Positions 10,287 through 20,350 are shown, numbered from the stretch's first letter. The stretch is 64,000 nucleotides of DNA from Acinetobacter tianfuensis (GCF_003611465.1 NZ_RAXV01000002.1:124001-188000); one strand, 5' to 3'. Program-made: numbers and translations. The notes: generated from the letters alone by a model not told the origin.

Positions 10287-10646
10287 TTATTTGCGTGCAC
10301 GCTTAAAATTACGGTAATAGTCATTCAGCAGTTTGACAATCTGTTTGAAGGCCAATAAATTTTCTTCCGTATTTCCTAAATGCGCCGCGTAACGCTGATT
10401 AGCGATTTCCAAATCAATTTTTTCATTGATAATCATGGCTGTATTGTATAAAGCCTGCAAATCATCAAATGACTGTAAACGGCGGTTAGAAAGATATGCT
10501 AAGCGCGCAGCCAAAGTTTCATTTAAAACCGCGCCTGCAACAATATAGCCTTTACCTTCTTCAAACTGAATATGGTGTTCTTCTAAGTACAGCTGCTCAG
10601 GGTCAGGCTTATTACTTTTAAATAATGCAGATAGCTTGTTTAGCAT
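10287..10646 (-). CDS. Conserved small protein of unknown function
   Basis: This 119-residue soluble protein has no motif I recognise. It starts MLNKLSALFKSNKPDPEQLYLEEH and ends in a basic tail (NDYYRNFKRARK). The middle is predicted mostly helical, with a LSNRRLQSFDDLQALYNTAMIINEKIDLEIANQR segment split between two helices. No signal peptide or membrane segment is seen. It lies between mfd and aspA on the same strand, with clear spacers on both sides, so it is probably a separate unit. I give it no function. Confidence 0.75.
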   Translation of the reverse strand: MLNKLSALFKSNKPDPEQLYLEEHHIQFEEGKGYIVAGAVLNETLAARLAYLSNRRLQSFDDLQALYNTAMIINEKIDLEIANQRYAAHLGNTEENLLAFKQIVKLLNDYYRNFKRARK

Positions 10647-10725
10647 TGATTTTAACTCTCTAAAGGCTTAGCTTTGATATTCTAAAGACAATTCTGCGCA
10701 TTCTCTGCAATTTCACCCTTTAAAA

Positions 10726-10757
10726 TGCAGAAAAGCAGCAAATGCTGCTTTTCTGCA
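10726..10757 (-). terminator. Long perfect hairpin downstream of aspA
   Basis: A 15-bp perfect stem, TGCAGAAAAGCAGCA with its complement, surrounds an AA centre. On the minus strand it is followed by ATTTTAAA, so it fits a terminator for aspA, whose stop is about 57 bp upstream. The T-tract is short. Confidence 0.6.
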
Positions 10758-10813
10758 CAAACAAGCTGCTTAAAAAGAATACTGCCTAAACATCAGGCTA
10801 TTCATTATTCGGC

Positions 10814-12262
10814 TTAAGAAACCTGCGCCAAATCCAGCTGGGCTGTCTGCACTTCAGAAACTAAATTAGAGAATGCAAAAATTTGATCCAGCTGCTCTTG
10901 AGTCAATAATCCTTGCTCTAAAACAACTTGCTGAATTGTTTTATTTTCCGCAATACACTGCTTGCCAATTTCATCGCATTTTGCATGGCCTAAAATTGGA
11001 TCAAGTAAAGTCACAATACCGACACTGCGCATCACTGCATCATAACAAGCCTGCTCATTTGCCTGAATACCCTGAATACATTTTTCATCTAAAGTCTGAA
11101 TGGCCTGGCACAGCAAATCAATAGACTCATTCATAGCAACAGCAATGACTGGCTCCATCACATTAAGCTGCAGCTGTCCTGCTTCAGCAGCCATCGTCAC
11201 AGTCAAATCATTTCCAATCACTTTAAATGCAATCTGGTTTACCACTTCCGGTATAACGGGATTGATCTTTGCAGGCATAATTGATGAGCCAGCCTGAAGT
11301 TCAGGCAATCGAATTTCAGCCAAACCCGTGCGCGGGCCTGAGCTTAGCAAGCGCAAGTCATTACAAATTTTTGACAGCTTGACTGCCAAGCGCTTTAATG
11401 TACTGGAAAGTATAATGAATACACCGCAGTCGCTCGTTGCTTCAACATAATCCTCTGCGCCCACCAATGGCAAGCCTGTAATTTCTCTTAAAGCATTTAC
11501 TGATTCATAAGCATAGCCATAAGGCGTATTGACGCCTGTGCCAATTGCAGTCGCGCCAAGGTTTACTTCTAAAAGCAGCTGACGGGTATTATCAATCAGC
11601 TTCAAATCTTCTTTTAGCAGCGTTGCAAAAGCGCGGAACTCTTGTCCCAATGTCATAGGCACAGCATCTTGCAGCTGCGTACGGCCCATCTTAATAACAA
11701 AATTAAATTCAGCAGCTTTCAGCTGAATGCTGTCAATAATTTTTCGCATTACAGCAAATAAGTTTTCTAAACTGTAATACACAGCTAAACGTAAAGCCGT
11801 TGGATAAACATCATTGGTTGACTGCGACTTATTCACATGATCATTTGGATGAATACGTGCATATGTACCTTTAGCCAAACCCAAATTTTCCAGCGCAATA
11901 TTTGCAATGACCTCATTGGTATTCATATTGATAGAAGTTCCTGCACCGCCCTGATAAACATCTAAAGGAAATGCATGGCTCCACTGCTCTGGCTGTTTAA
12001 TTAATTGATCACAGGCTTGCTGAATCGCAGCGCTGATTTCTGCAGATATTTGCTCAAATTTTAAATTGGTTTGCGCTGAGGCTTTTTTGACTTGCGCCAG
12101 TGCACGGATAAAAGGTAAATGCTCACCGACTTTTTTTGAGGAAATCTGGAAGTTTTCCAAAGCCCGCAAAGTATGAATACCATAGTAGCTCTGGGCAGGA
12201 ACCTCTTTTGCTCCTAGCAAATCACGCTCTATCCTTGTTTTTTCCAGCTGAACCGTAGACAC
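10814..12262 (-). CDS. aspA: Aspartate ammonia-lyase (aspartase)
   Basis: AspA converts L-aspartate to fumarate plus ammonia, feeding amino-acid carbon into the TCA cycle. The 482-residue protein carries the fumarase/aspartase signature [12 protein letters not shown] near residue 325, with the catalytic-loop Ser. Supporting motifs are [17 protein letters not shown] near 105 and [19 protein letters not shown] near 138. It lies next to the proline use genes, consistent with an amino-acid catabolic neighbourhood. Fumarase C is the main alternative, but the N-terminal [14 protein letters not shown] segment favours aspartase. Confidence 0.94.
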   Translation of the reverse strand: MSTVQLEKTRIERDLLGAKEVPAQSYYGIHTLRALENFQISSKKVGEHLPFIRALAQVKKASAQTNLKFEQISAEISAAIQQACDQLIKQPEQWSHAFPLDVYQGGAGTSINMNTNEVIANIALENLGLAKGTYARIHPNDHVNKSQSTNDVYPTALRLAVYYSLENLFAVMRKIIDSIQLKAAEFNFVIKMGRTQLQDAVPMTLGQEFRAFATLLKEDLKLIDNTRQLLLEVNLGATAIGTGVNTPYGYAYESVNALREITGLPLVGAEDYVEATSDCGVFIILSSTLKRLAVKLSKICNDLRLLSSGPRTGLAEIRLPELQAGSSIMPAKINPVIPEVVNQIAFKVIGNDLTVTMAAEAGQLQLNVMEPVIAVAMNESIDLLCQAIQTLDEKCIQGIQANEQACYDAVMRSVGIVTLLDPILGHAKCDEIGKQCIAENKTIQQVVLEQGLLTQEQLDQIFAFSNLVSEVQTAQLDLAQVS

Positions 12263-12697
12263 AACAATATTCTCTCTTTAAATGCACTAAAAGTGTGCAC
12301 ACCCATGCTATATCAGCGTGGGATTTAAGCTACAGTTCTTTCACTAAATAATGAAATAAATTATTACAAGCGTATAATTTATGTAAAAAATGTAATTTTG
12401 TGTAAAAATTAACTTTACCCTTCAACTCTAACAGCACCACCTTTATTCATTAAATATTTTTTAGCATCCCAGACTGCATTTTTGAATATTAATGCTGAAT
12501 TACAAATTTTACGCTTAAGCATAAAATGCATAATATTTCCAACTTTGTAACTATTTTTACAATCAGTTTCACAAAACAATAATAATAGCGACTCAAATGT
12601 AACAGAGCGTAATTTTCCAATTATGCTTGAATCAGCACCTTAGTAATACAGAACAAAATTTCATCTTATTAAGGAAAGATGAGTATTTGAACAGACA
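12263..12697. promoter_or_regulatory. AT-rich divergent regulatory region between aspA and putP
   Basis: About 435 bp without a gene separates the divergent aspA and putP. It contains a perfect dyad TTGTAA-N6-TTACAA at 12545-12562 and several TGTAA/TTACA half-sites around 12370-12420, so a regulator such as the nearby Lrp-type protein could bind here (inference). A good AAGGA followed by ATG at 12679 opens only a three-codon frame (M-S-I-stop) before putP. Confidence 0.45.
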
Positions 12698-12712
12698 ATG
12701 GATGGTGCAGCT

Positions 12713-14227
12713 ATGAGCCAAATGAATCCTACGCTGATCACGTTTATATTTTATATCGTGGCGATGATTGGCATTGGGCTATATGCCTATAAGGCAACAA
12801 CGAATTTTGACGACTATATTCTTGGCGGCCGAAGCTTAGGCAGCGTCGTTACCGCACTTTCTGCCGGCGCATCAGATATGAGCGGCTGGCTTCTGATGGG
12901 TTTGCCCGGTGCAATTTATTTATCAGGCCTATCAGAGTCATGGATTGCAATCGGCTTAATTATAGGTGCTTGGCTAAACTGGCTCTTGGTTGCGGGCAGA
13001 CTTCGCACACATACAGAACTGCAAAATAACGCACTCACATTACCCGATTATTTCACCAGCCGTTTTGGCGACAGCAAAAAAGTGCTGCGCGTGATCTCCG
13101 CTGTTGTTATTTTAATTTTCTTCGCTATTTACTGTGCTTCAGGCATGGTTGCCGGCGCACGCTTATTCGAGAGCTTATTTGGCTGGAACTATACAACAGC
13201 GCTGTGGATTGGCGCTATTGCGACCATCAGCTATGTCTGTATTGGCGGCTTTCTTGCCATCAGCTGGACCGATACATTTCAAGCCGGCCTCATGATTTTT
13301 GCGCTCTTGCTTGCACCAATTATGACTTACCTTGCTTTAGGCGATAATGCACAGCAGCTGTCTGCCACAGTTGAATCTGTCCGTCCATTGGCCAGCAACA
13401 TGCTCTCCGACTTAAGCACCGTCGCTATTTTATCATCCATGGCATGGGGGCTAGGCTACTTTGGCCAGCCGCACATTTTAGTGCGCTTTATGGCTGCGGA
13501 CTCTGTCAAGTCCATTCCAGCCGCCCGCCGCATTGGCATGACATGGATGATTCTTTGCTTAGGCGGTGCGGTAGCTGTCGGCTATATCGCGATTGCTTAC
13601 TTTCAAGCGCATCCTGAACTGGCTGCTGCAGTCAGCGCCAACCCTGAAACAGTATTTATGGAGTTGACCAAAATTCTGTTTAACCCGTGGATTGCAGGTA
13701 TTGTGCTTGCGGCGATTTTAGCTGCGGTTATGAGTACGCTCAGCTGCCAGCTGCTGGTTTGTTCAAGCACCTTGACCGAAGACTTATATAAAGCTTTTGT
13801 ACGCAAAAATGCCTCTCAATATGAACTCGTCTGGGTCGGGCGCTTTATGGTTGCAGCCATTGCAGTTCTAGCAATTATCCTTGCTATGAACCCCAACAGC
13901 AAAGTCTTAGGCTTAGTTGCTTATGCATGGGCTGGTTTTAGCGCTGCTTTCGGCCCATTGATTATTCTGTCTTTATTTTGGAAACGCATGACGCTGAACG
14001 GCGCAATTGCCGGCATGATTGTTGGTGCAGTTACCGTAATTGTATGGAAAAATACCATGGCGCATACTGAAGTCTATGAAATTATTCCTGGCTTCATCTT
14101 TGCGCTGATCAGCATTGTCGTTGTCAGCCTATTAGGCAAAGCGCCCGCTAAAGATGTGACTGACCGATTTGACGCTGCTAAAAATCTTTATGAAAAAGAA
14201 ATGCAGGAAATGAAAACAGGTAAATAA
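12713..14227 (+). CDS. putP: Sodium/proline symporter PutP
   Basis: PutP is an inner-membrane Na+/L-proline symporter of the SSS family. From 12713 it has 504 residues (E. coli 502). About 13 hydrophobic segments are spread along the length. The TM2 motif SAGASDMSGWLLMGLPG, which contains Na+/proline ligands in the family, is near residue 50, and WGLGYFGQPHILVRFMA is near 245. An in-frame ATG at 12698 is a possible earlier start; neither has a strong Shine-Dalgarno. The gene sits before the Lrp regulator and putA, completing a proline uptake and oxidation locus. Confidence 0.95.
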   Translation: MSQMNPTLITFIFYIVAMIGIGLYAYKATTNFDDYILGGRSLGSVVTALSAGASDMSGWLLMGLPGAIYLSGLSESWIAIGLIIGAWLNWLLVAGRLRTHTELQNNALTLPDYFTSRFGDSKKVLRVISAVVILIFFAIYCASGMVAGARLFESLFGWNYTTALWIGAIATISYVCIGGFLAISWTDTFQAGLMIFALLLAPIMTYLALGDNAQQLSATVESVRPLASNMLSDLSTVAILSSMAWGLGYFGQPHILVRFMAADSVKSIPAARRIGMTWMILCLGGAVAVGYIAIAYFQAHPELAAAVSANPETVFMELTKILFNPWIAGIVLAAILAAVMSTLSCQLLVCSSTLTEDLYKAFVRKNASQYELVWVGRFMVAAIAVLAIILAMNPNSKVLGLVAYAWAGFSAAFGPLIILSLFWKRMTLNGAIAGMIVGAVTVIVWKNTMAHTEVYEIIPGFIFALISIVVVSLLGKAPAKDVTDRFDAAKNLYEKEMQEMKTGK

Positions 14228-14241
14228 TACGATTCAAATTC

Positions 14242-14264
14242 AAGGGGGCCTCGGCCCCTTTTTT
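14242..14264 (+). terminator. Terminator of putP
   Basis: An 8-bp GC-rich stem AGGGGGCC/GGCCCCTT with a 2-nt loop is followed by T6. It lies between putP and the convergent Lrp-type gene. Confidence 0.8.
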
Positions 14265-14266
14265 AT

Positions 14267-14761
14267 TTAAGTCTTTTTGACAGGCTGCTTGATATTAATC
14301 TGATGTGTTTCCTTAATCACTTCCATCACAGGATAGCTGCGGGTTTCTTTCACACCAGGCAGCTGCCAAAGTACCTGCCCTGAAATTTTACGGAACTCTT
14401 CCATATTTGCGCAGCGAATCTTCACAACAAAATCAAAACCGCCGCTGATCATGTGGCACTCCACAATATCTTGAAAATGAATGACAGCATCTGTAAATTC
14501 CTCCAAAACATTCGGCGTTGTTTTGTCCAATAAAATTTCGACAAAAACCACAAAGCTCTTATTCAGCATGTCTGGATTAAGCTTTGCTTCATAGCCGATG
14601 ATATAACCATCCTTTGTCAGCTTCTGCACTCTCGCCAGCGCTGCTGTAGGCGATAAATTTACCGCTTCAGCCAATTTAATATTTGAAATACGACCATCTT
14701 TCTGCAGGATATCCAATATCCTGATATCTGTACGGTCCAATAGCATGATTGGGCTCGCCAT
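14267..14761 (-). CDS. Lrp/AsnC-family transcriptional regulator, probable put regulator
   Basis: The 164-residue protein has an N-terminal AsnC-type winged HTH (DRTDIRILDILQKDGRISNIKLAEAVNLSPTAALARVQKL, in two halves). A C-terminal RAM ligand-binding domain follows, including SGGFDFVVKIRCANMEEF. It is divergent from putA with about 120 bp between them, and PutA here lacks its own DNA-binding domain. It is therefore the likely proline-responsive regulator of putA and perhaps putP, as PutR/BkdR-type proteins are elsewhere. This role is inferred from position. No clear Shine-Dalgarno marks the start. Confidence 0.9.
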   Translation of the reverse strand: MASPIMLLDRTDIRILDILQKDGRISNIKLAEAVNLSPTAALARVQKLTKDGYIIGYEAKLNPDMLNKSFVVFVEILLDKTTPNVLEEFTDAVIHFQDIVECHMISGGFDFVVKIRCANMEEFRKISGQVLWQLPGVKETRSYPVMEVIKETHQINIKQPVKKT

Positions 14762-14799
14762 CTGAATTTTTCCCTAAAAATAGATCAAATTATAGTGAG

Positions 14800-14828
14800 T
14801 TGTACTGCATATTTTCTGTGATCATAAA
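14800..14828 (+). promoter_or_regulatory. Candidate sigma-70 promoter of putA
   Basis: TTGTAC at 14800-14805 and CATAAA at 14823-14828 are separated by 17 bp and lie about 55 bp before the putA start. The -10 is imperfect. Confidence 0.4.
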
Positions 14829-14883
14829 TTAAATCCAGTTCTTAACTCAATTTAAATTTTCGATGTCACAGGATGTTGGCAAA

Positions 14884-17800
14884 ATGTCAGAACATAACTC
14901 CCCGCTCTCTTTGGACCATGCGCACTTAGGATATATCACGGCGTTTACCGAGAAATCTGAATACGAAATAGAAATTAACCGCGCTTGGCGCCGTTCAGAA
15001 AGTGAATGTGTAGAAAACCTGCTTACACATAGTCAAATTGATCTTGAACTTTCAGACCGTATTTATAAATTAGCTTTCGATTTAGCGCATAGTCTGCGTG
15101 AACGTAAAGGGGATTCAGGCAAAGCCGGTATTGTACAAGGCTTGCTGCAAGAGTTTTCACTCTCTTCTCAGGAAGGTATTGCACTGATGTGCCTTGCAGA
15201 AGCTTTGCTGCGCATTCCAGATACCGCAACCCGCGATTTGCTGATTAAAGATAAAATTAACCAAGGCAACTGGAAAGATCATTTAGGTCAAAGCAGCCTG
15301 ATGTTCGTCAATGCGGCAGCATGGGGCCTGATGCTAACTGGCAAACTGATGGAAACACCAAAAGCCAATAACCTCTCTGGCATTTTAACGGGCCTTTTAG
15401 CGCGCAGCGGCCGCGGTATTATCCGTAAAGCTGTTGACGCCGCAATGCGTATGATGGGCGAGCAATTCGTTACTGGCGAAACCATTAATGAAGCGCTAAA
15501 AAATGCTGAAACTTTAGAAGATAAAGGTTTCCGCTACTCATATGACATGCTGGGCGAAGCTGCTTTAACTGACCATGATGCGCAGCGCTATTATGATGAC
15601 TATACCAATGCGATTCATGCTATTGGCAAAGCCTCTAAAGATAAAGATGTTTATGATGGTCCAGGAATCTCAATTAAACTTTCCGCGCTGCATCCGCGTT
15701 ATCAGCGCGCTCAAATTGACCGTGTGCAAGATGAACTGTATGCAAAAGTGCTGAACTTAGCGGTTTTAGCGAAGCAGTACAATATTGGCCTGAACATTGA
15801 TGCAGAAGAAACAGACCGCTTAGAAATTTCTTTGCAAATGCTTGAGCGCCTATGTTTTGAGCCTCTGCTGGATCAATGGAAAGGCATTGGTTTTGTTATC
15901 CAAGCCTATCAAAAGCGCTGCTTCTACGTGGTCGACTATGTTGTTGACCTTGCTAAACGCAGTCAAAAACGCCTGATGATCCGTTTGGTTAAAGGCGCAT
16001 ATTGGGACAGCGAAATTAAGAAAGCGCAAATAGACGGTATGGAAGACTATCCTGTCTTTACCCGTAAAGTGCATACCGATTTATCGTATATTGCTTGTGC
16101 ACGTAAATTACTGGCCGCGCCAGAACAAATTTACCCGCAATTCGCTACACATAATGCGCAAACTTTGGCGACTATCTACCATTTAGCAGACCCAGCTCAA
16201 TATTATACAGGACAGTATGAGTTTCAATGCCTGCACGGCATGGGTGAACCGCTTTACCAGCAAGTTGTAGGCAGCAAACAAGATCATAAACTGGGTGTGC
16301 CTTGCCGTATTTATGCGCCTGTCGGCAACCATGAAACTTTATTGGCTTATTTGGTCCGCCGCCTGCTGGAAAACGGCGCAAATACGTCATTTGTAAACCG
16401 CATTGCAGACAAAACATTAAAAATTGATGATTTAATTGAAAACCCGCGCATTACAATTGAACACGCTCAAAAAGCAGAAGGTAAAGCGGGCTTAAAACAT
16501 CCGTCTATTCCCTGCCCAGTTCATCTATATGGCGCTTCACGCAACAACTCAGCTGGTCTGGACTTAGCCAATGATCAAGATTTAGCAGCTTTGGATAAAA
16601 CGGCAAAAGCCTTAAGTACGGCGCAATGGGCTGCTAAGCCCATGGGTGAGCATCTGGATGCGCCTGCAGAGGGCGCTCAATCGCTCGCTGTTGTTAACCC
16701 TGCGGACCAGCAGGATATTGTCGGCTTTGTAACTGAGGCAACTTTAGCCCAAGCAGATATAGCCTTAGACGATGCGGCATCTGCACAAAGCGCTTGGTTA
16801 GCATTAGGCAAAAATGAACGCGCTGCTTGTTTGGCTCGCGCTGCCGACAGCATGGAACAGCAGCTTCAGCCGCTGATGGTGCTGTTATGCCGAGAAAGCG
16901 GTAAAACTTATGCCAATGCCATTGCTGAAGTACGTGAAGCTGTCGATTTCCTGCGCTACTATGCTGCGCAAATGCGTGATTTAGATGATACATCTAAAAT
17001 TGTACCGCTTGGCACAGTGCTCTGTATTAGTCCATGGAATTTTCCATTGGCCATTTTCTCAGGACAGATTGCTGCAGCCCTCGTTGCAGGCAACACGGTC
17101 ATTGCGAAACCTGCAGAACAAACTCCGCTGATTGCAGCACAAGCCATTCAGCTGCTTTGGGATGCAGGTGTCCCGAAATCTGCCGTGCAGTTACTGCCTG
17201 GCCGCGGCGAAACAGTGGGCGCCAAACTCAGCGCAGATGAACGTGTAAACGGCATTATGTTTACAGGCTCAACCGAGGTCGCGCGCATTTTGCAAAAAAC
17301 CGTTGCAAAACGCTTAAGCAAAACTGGCGAATCTGTACCATTAATTGCGGAAACTGGCGGTCAAAATGCCATGATTGTTGACTCATCTGCTTTAACTGAG
17401 CAGGTTGTACTAGATGTAGTCAACTCTGCTTATGACAGTGCTGGTCAGCGCTGTTCTGCCTTGCGCGTACTTTGCGTACAAGACGATAATGCTGAGACAG
17501 TGATTACTATGCTGAAAGGCGCAATGCAGCAGCTGCGTGTAGGCAAACCATATTTACTGCAAACAGACATCGGCCCTGTCATTGACAGTGAAGCTCAAAG
17601 CATGATTACAGCACATATTAACGCTATGCGCGCTAAAGGCCACAAAGTGCATCAGCTGATGCGCAACAAAGACAGCCGTGAAATCAGCCAAGGAACTTTT
17701 GTACCTCCAACACTGATTGAACTGCCTAACCTTGATGACTTAAAACGTGAAGTATTCGGTCCTGCCCTGCATGTCATTACCTATAAATACGGCGAATTAG

Positions 17801-18633
17801 AGCAGCTATTAGATCAGATTAATGCCAAAGGCTATGGTCTGACGATGGGCCTGCATACCCGTATTGATGAAACGATTCAAACCGTCATCAGTAAGGCTGA
17901 AGTCGGCAACTTATACATTAACCGCAACATTGTCGGCGCAGTTGTCGGTGTGCAGCCATTTGGCGGCGAAGGACTTTCAGGCACTGGCCCTAAAGCTGGC
18001 GGTCCAATTTATATCTACCGCCTGATGCAGGAATGCAGCAATAAAAAATTAGCCAAACCATTTGCGGCAGGCACGGCAGCCAACGTTCCGTCACAGCAGG
18101 CATTATTCGAGCAGTTTAAACTTTGGGCAGAAAAAACCTTCCCTGAATTCAAGCTGCAAATGCCCCAAGAATTTTGCTCTGGCCAAATCTTTGAACTGCA
18201 AGGACCTACTGGTGAAAGCAATCAATATGCAGTCTTGCCGCGCAGCAGTGTGCTGTTAATTGCAGATCAGGAACAAGATTTAATCCAGCAGCTGCTGGCT
18301 GTCTTTAAAGTCGGCTGCCAGCCTGCTGTACTGGCAGACAACACTTTTATCCTGAAATATCTGGCATCCATGCCTAAAGAAGTCGCTGCCCGTATTACAG
18401 CTGTCGCCAGCATTGAAAAAGGCAGCTTCGATGCCGTACTGCTTCATGGCACTAAGACCCAGCTGCTGGATTTGCAAAAACGTATTGCAGAACGTGACGG
18501 CGCCATTATCGGCATTACCCGTTTAGAGCCAGGTCAATACAACATTCCGCTGGAACGCTTTGTTATTGAACGTGCAATCAGTGTGAATACTGCAGCTGCC
18601 GGCGGCAATGCCAGCCTGATGACCATGAGCTAA
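14884..18633 (+). CDS. putA: Bifunctional proline dehydrogenase / P5C dehydrogenase PutA
   Basis: PutA oxidises proline to glutamate in two steps (FAD then NAD+). Start 14884 gives 1249 residues and has AGGA 10 nt upstream; an ATG at 14863 adds 7 residues. The PRODH barrel spans about 150-480 (SIKLSALHPRY near 268, LMIRLVKGAYWDSEI near 365). The aldehyde dehydrogenase part spans about 570-1060, with Glu in ETGGQNAMIVD and Cys in SAGQRCSALR. A C-terminal domain of about 180 residues follows. There is no N-terminal ribbon-helix-helix, so this is the long two-function type, not a self-regulating trifunctional PutA. Confidence 0.97.
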   Translation: MSEHNSPLSLDHAHLGYITAFTEKSEYEIEINRAWRRSESECVENLLTHSQIDLELSDRIYKLAFDLAHSLRERKGDSGKAGIVQGLLQEFSLSSQEGIALMCLAEALLRIPDTATRDLLIKDKINQGNWKDHLGQSSLMFVNAAAWGLMLTGKLMETPKANNLSGILTGLLARSGRGIIRKAVDAAMRMMGEQFVTGETINEALKNAETLEDKGFRYSYDMLGEAALTDHDAQRYYDDYTNAIHAIGKASKDKDVYDGPGISIKLSALHPRYQRAQIDRVQDELYAKVLNLAVLAKQYNIGLNIDAEETDRLEISLQMLERLCFEPLLDQWKGIGFVIQAYQKRCFYVVDYVVDLAKRSQKRLMIRLVKGAYWDSEIKKAQIDGMEDYPVFTRKVHTDLSYIACARKLLAAPEQIYPQFATHNAQTLATIYHLADPAQYYTGQYEFQCLHGMGEPLYQQVVGSKQDHKLGVPCRIYAPVGNHETLLAYLVRRLLENGANTSFVNRIADKTLKIDDLIENPRITIEHAQKAEGKAGLKHPSIPCPVHLYGASRNNSAGLDLANDQDLAALDKTAKALSTAQWAAKPMGEHLDAPAEGAQSLAVVNPADQQDIVGFVTEATLAQADIALDDAASAQSAWLALGKNERAACLARAADSMEQQLQPLMVLLCRESGKTYANAIAEVREAVDFLRYYAAQMRDLDDTSKIVPLGTVLCISPWNFPLAIFSGQIAAALVAGNTVIAKPAEQTPLIAAQAIQLLWDAGVPKSAVQLLPGRGETVGAKLSADERVNGIMFTGSTEVARILQKTVAKRLSKTGESVPLIAETGGQNAMIVDSSALTEQVVLDVVNSAYDSAGQRCSALRVLCVQDDNAETVITMLKGAMQQLRVGKPYLLQTDIGPVIDSEAQSMITAHINAMRAKGHKVHQLMRNKDSREISQGTFVPPTLIELPNLDDLKREVFGPALHVITYKYGELEQLLDQINAKGYGLTMGLHTRIDETIQTVISKAEVGNLYINRNIVGAVVGVQPFGGEGLSGTGPKAGGPIYIYRLMQECSNKKLAKPFAAGTAANVPSQQALFEQFKLWAEKTFPEFKLQMPQEFCSGQIFELQGPTGESNQYAVLPRSSVLLIADQEQDLIQQLLAVFKVGCQPAVLADNTFILKYLASMPKEVAARITAVASIEKGSFDAVLLHGTKTQLLDLQKRIAERDGAIIGITRLEPGQYNIPLERFVIERAISVNTAAAGGNASLMTMS

Positions 18634-18653
18634 GCTTTCCTCTCCCTCTGAGG

Positions 18654-18690
18654 AAGCCCAAGCTATATTCCATATAGCTTGGGCTTTTTA
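18654..18690 (+). terminator. Terminator of putA
   Basis: A 15-bp perfect stem starting AAGCCCAAGCTATAT, with a 3-nt loop, is followed by TTTTTA. Confidence 0.9.
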
Positions 18691-18800
18691 TTTCCTGCAA
18701 AAAGCTCAGATTCTTACAACATTTAAGAAGATTTTTGACCGCTGAAGTTCAATTTTTGCTACCATCCGTGTTTTGAACATGCTTGTGATTTTTTCTGTAT

Positions 18801-19886
18801 ATGACTTCATCTTATCAGCAACAACTTGATGCAAAAGTTGAGCGTATTTCAGCGCAATTTGCCGAATTTAATCCTCCCTCACTCGAAGTATTTGCGTCTG
18901 CTGAAAAAAACTTCCGTATGCGTGCAGAATTCCGTATTTGGCACCGTAAAGAAGGCGGCATGTTCTACGCAATGTTTGAACGCACGGAAGATGATAAGAA
19001 AAAAGTCATCGAAGTTGAGCAGTTCCCTATTGCAGATAAAAGCATTAATGACTTGATGCCAAAACTGCTGCAAGCGCTTGAAGCAAATCCTTTACTCTCA
19101 GAACGCCTGTTCCAAGTTGATTTCCTTGCAACACTCAGCGGTGAAATGCTGGTGTCTTTACTGTATCACCGCAAGCTTGAAGAAAATTGGGAACCTGCGG
19201 CTAAAGCAGCAGCGCAAGAGCTGAATATCCAGATCATTGGCCGCTGCCGCGGTAAAAAATTTGTTCTTGAAAATGAGCATGTGGTTGAAGAGCTGCAAGT
19301 TTTTGACCGTACTTATAAATACAAACAAATTGAAAACAGCTTTACCCAGCCAAATGCTAAAGTCTGTGAAAAAATGCTGGAATGGGCATGCAATGCAGCT
19401 GAACAATCCGACAAAGACTTACTTGAACTGTATTGCGGTAACGGCAACTTTACTTTACCGCTGGCAGCGCGTTTCAACCGTGTACTGGCAACCGAACTTG
19501 CAAAATCTTCAGTCTATGCTGCGCAGTGGAATATTGAACAAAACGGCGTAGATAACATCCAAGTTGCCCGCTTATCTGCTGAGGACTTTACTTCTGCTTA
19601 TAATGGCGAACGTGAATTCCGCCGCCTGCAAGAAGCCAATATTGATATTTCAAGCTATGACTTCGACACCGTATTTGTCGATCCGCCGCGTGCAGGCATT
19701 GATGATGAAACATTGAAACTGCTGCAGCGCTTTGAACGTATTATTTATATCTCATGCAACCCTGACACTTTACATGACAATCTGCAAACACTGGCAAAAA
19801 CCCATAAAGTGACAAAGTTTGCATTGTTTGACCAGTTTCCTTATACCCATCATGTCGAATCAGGTGTGATGCTGGAAAAAATTTAA
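18801..19886 (+). CDS. trmA: tRNA (uracil-5-)-methyltransferase TrmA
   Basis: TrmA makes the conserved m5U54 in the T-loop of tRNAs using SAM. The 361-residue length matches the family (E. coli 366). The SAM-binding motif [16 protein letters not shown] is near residue 213, [15 protein letters not shown] near 293, and the catalytic Cys with its partner in [11 protein letters not shown] near 317. It lacks the N-terminal TRAM domain of RlmD and the 4Fe-4S cysteines of RlmC/D, which supports TrmA. It is flanked by terminators on both sides, so it appears monocistronic. No Shine-Dalgarno is evident at the ATG. Confidence 0.95.
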   Translation: MTSSYQQQLDAKVERISAQFAEFNPPSLEVFASAEKNFRMRAEFRIWHRKEGGMFYAMFERTEDDKKKVIEVEQFPIADKSINDLMPKLLQALEANPLLSERLFQVDFLATLSGEMLVSLLYHRKLEENWEPAAKAAAQELNIQIIGRCRGKKFVLENEHVVEELQVFDRTYKYKQIENSFTQPNAKVCEKMLEWACNAAEQSDKDLLELYCGNGNFTLPLAARFNRVLATELAKSSVYAAQWNIEQNGVDNIQVARLSAEDFTSAYNGEREFRRLQEANIDISSYDFDTVFVDPPRAGIDDETLKLLQRFERIIYISCNPDTLHDNLQTLAKTHKVTKFALFDQFPYTHHVESGVMLEKI

Positions 19887-19914
19887 ACAATTTATTTCAT
19901 GTCATTTTTCTGTC

Positions 19915-19946
19915 AAAAAAGAGCTTAACCTTAAGCTCTTTTTTAT
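19915..19946 (+). terminator. Terminator of trmA
   Basis: A 14-bp stem AAAAAAGAGCTTAA/TTAAGCTCTTTTTT with a 2-nt loop lies 28 bp after the trmA stop. Confidence 0.88.
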
Positions 19947-20125
19947 TGCCTGTAAAATGAGCAGCTTATAAGCTAAAAAATTGCCACAATTTATCTTGTT
20001 GCACATTTTTCCAACTGAATCGACAAAAACTGCATCTGACTGCTGTTTTTATCAGTTAAGCAGGCTTGCTTTATTTTACAGTTTGGCTATATTTCACCCT
20101 ATCTAAGGCGGTAAATGATGGCTCT

Positions 20126-20350
20126 ATGAGTTTTTGGCAAAAGTTGTTCTCTAATGAACAGCAGAATGAACACAAGAATCAAATTTCTTGCGTCGAAAAT
20201 GATTGCTCTTGCAAATCGAATGAGCAGTTGATTGAGAAGCTTGTACAAGCAACTGATGAAGATGTGATTATCGGTATTAAAAAAGTTCTCGTATCACGAG
20301 GCTATAGCCGCAAAGAGCTGAATGAACTGCAGCGCCTGCCGCTTCAATAA
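20126..20350 (+). CDS. Small conserved protein with a Cys cluster, unknown function
   Basis: From the ATG at 20126 this is a 74-residue soluble protein beginning MSFWQKLFS. It has a short acidic/Asn-rich linker and a SCVENDCSCK cluster (C-x5-C-x-C) near residue 23. A helical C-terminal half follows (NEQLIEKLVQATDEDVIIG, then VLVSRGYSRKELNELQRL). The frame is open to 20066, but the earlier part is hydrophobic and unlike the rest. Two ATGs at 20115 and 20118 open only 3-4 codon frames. The cluster could bind metal, but three cysteines alone are weak evidence. I recognise no family. Confidence 0.65.
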   Translation: MSFWQKLFSNEQQNEHKNQISCVENDCSCKSNEQLIEKLVQATDEDVIIGIKKVLVSRGYSRKELNELQRLPLQ

